From NCBI GenBank assembly GCA_946186915.1, contig CAMHOY010000002.1, positions 143,159-207,158 on the forward strand: 64,000 bases of DNA. The letters are read 5' to 3'. Origin of the DNA: an uncultured Bacteroidales bacterium. Lineage in GTDB: Bacteria > Bacteroidota > Bacteroidia > Bacteroidales > Paludibacteraceae. Within the stretch, counting starts at the first letter, position 1. The number at the start of each line of letters is the position of its first letter. Positions 63,179 to 64,000 of the stretch are shown in pieces. The position numbers and the translations under genes are program-made. Under the pieces are notes generated by a model. That model ran no database searches, was not told the DNA's origin, and saw only the letters and a program-made list of their open reading frames with translations.

Positions 63179-63278
63179 CAAAAGTGTGGGCATGGCTCTA
63201 CGCAAGTGTGGGCTTTGGTTCACAGACATGAAAAAACACATCAGACAAACAATTACATATTCAATAACATAACACACA

Positions 63279-64000
63279 ATGGAAAAGAAAAAAAGAGTTT
63301 ACACCTTCGGTAATGGAAAGGCTGAAGGTAATGCACAGATGCGCGAACTGCTTGGCGGCAAGGGCGCTAACTGCGCAGAGATGAACCTCGTGGGTGTGCC
63401 CGTACCTCCGGGCTTCACGATCACCACAGAGGTGTGCAACGAGTACTACCAGGTAGGTCAGGAGAAGATTGTAGAAGAACTGACCGCAGAGGTAGAGGCA
63501 GCTGTCAAGCACGTGGAGGAGTTGATGAACTGCAAGTTCGGCGATCCGAAGAACCCGCTGCTCGTCTCCGTTCGTTCGGGTGCGCGCGCATCCATGCCGG
63601 GTATGATGGATACCATCCTCAACCTCGGTCTGAACGATACCGTAGCAGAAGGCATGGTAGCCAAGACCAACAACCCCCACTTCGTGTATGACTCCTACCG
63701 CCGTTTCGTACAGATGTACGGCGACGTCGTTCTGGGCATGAAGCCGGTGAACAAGACCGACATCGACCCGTTTGAGAAGATCATCGAGGAGGTGAAGGAG
63801 ATCCGCGGCATCAAGCTGGACAAGGACCTGAACGTAGAGGAGCTCAAAGAGCTCGTTAAGCGATTCAAAGCCGCTATCAAAGCGCAGACCGGCAAGGATT
63901 TCCCGGACGATCCTATCGAGCAGCTCTGGGGCGCTATCTGCGCTGTCTTCCGCAGCTGGATGAACGAGCGCGCTATCCTCTATCGTAAGATGGAAGGTAT
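63279..64000 (+). CDS. ppdK: Pyruvate, phosphate dikinase (5' part)
   Basis: PPDK converts phosphoenolpyruvate, AMP and pyrophosphate to pyruvate, ATP and phosphate, reversibly, in the cytosol. The first 240 residues are in the window and the gene runs off the right edge. The start KRVYTFGNGKAEGNAQMRELLGGKGANCAEM, then VPVPPGFTITTEVCNEYY, VSVRSGARASMPGMMDTILNLGLND and YRRFVQMYGDVVLGM are the N-terminal ATP-binding domain of the family. ATG at 63279 gives the normal start. Like hppA, it handles pyrophosphate, and both share an upstream palindrome. Confidence 0.96.
   Translation, partial: MEKKKRVYTFGNGKAEGNAQMRELLGGKGANCAEMNLVGVPVPPGFTITTEVCNEYYQVGQEKIVEELTAEVEAAVKHVEELMNCKFGDPKNPLLVSVRSGARASMPGMMDTILNLGLNDTVAEGMVAKTNNPHFVYDSYRRFVQMYGDVVLGMKPVNKTDIDPFEKIIEEVKEIRGIKLDKDLNVEELKELVKRFKAAIKAQTGKDFPDDPIEQLWGAICAVFRSWMNERAILYRKMEG

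Overview
The window comes from a chromosome of a Bacteroidales bacterium (phylum Bacteroidota); genus and family cannot be fixed from it. Three things point there. The promoters are of the Bacteroidota type (TAnnTTTG near -7, TTGCRTAT near -33). Several families are typical of the phylum: DUF4831, PorD-like DUF4835, PorT-like and PorE-like type IX secretion components, CarboxypepD_reg/beta-barrel receptors, DUF5723-OmpA, and bifunctional RibF. The one RNA gene found is a Bacteroidota-style small SRP RNA. Genes are dense, often overlapping by 4-38 bp.

Layout. 1-543 is an intergenic region of repeats and the rho promoter. 543-7710 (+) holds rho, aroQ, a large outer-membrane receptor, a PorT-like protein and a beta-helix lipoprotein. 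7673-8906 (-) holds ribF and a small conserved gene. 9004-11596 (+) is an envelope lipid/glycan operon (cdsA, a lipid A-type acyltransferase, a family 2 glycosyltransferase). 11597-15792 (-) holds a secreted protein, a Wzi-like outer-membrane protein, an OmpH/Skp chaperone and a small membrane protein. 15984-41405 (+) is a long co-directional run: bactofilin, DUF1015, PorE-like protein, thyA-folA, ettA, tilS, aroE, DUF4831, PorD-like, recN, rarA, hemW, PBP1A, a TPR protein, TraB/GumN, an amidase-like protein, rlmD and a subtilase. An SRP RNA lies on the minus strand at 41412-41520. 41698-49111 (+) holds a RecD-like helicase, a lipoprotein, a DUF5723-TSP3-OmpA protein, yebC and rsmG. 49106-53259 (-) is an lplA-like, guaD, hppA operon. 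53260-63278 is an accessory region with a relic gene, an AAA/DUF4143 ATPase, a 1804-residue repeat surface protein and an AbiEi/AbiEii toxin-antitoxin pair. The window ends inside ppdK.

Functional links. PorT-like, PorE-like and PorD-like proteins indicate a type IX secretion system whose genes are scattered. The giant surface protein, the subtilase and the 11597-13069 product end in tails that resemble its sorting signals. hppA and ppdK both handle pyrophosphate and share an upstream palindrome with rho.

The most unusual feature is the role of micro-repeats (period 7, 8 or 11, and small palindromes). They lie between genes but also run into reading frames, supplying start codons, signal peptides, C-termini with stop codons, and internal insertions in Rho, AroE, the DUF1015 protein and the RecD-like helicase. 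Three unrelated genes carry near-identical signal-peptide DNA. Other strong observations are a 20-bp-class palindrome exactly 48 bp upstream of the -7 box in three promoters, a 432-bp repeat array kept in perfect register, and an SRP RNA whose apical GNRA-type tetraloop appears to be lost.
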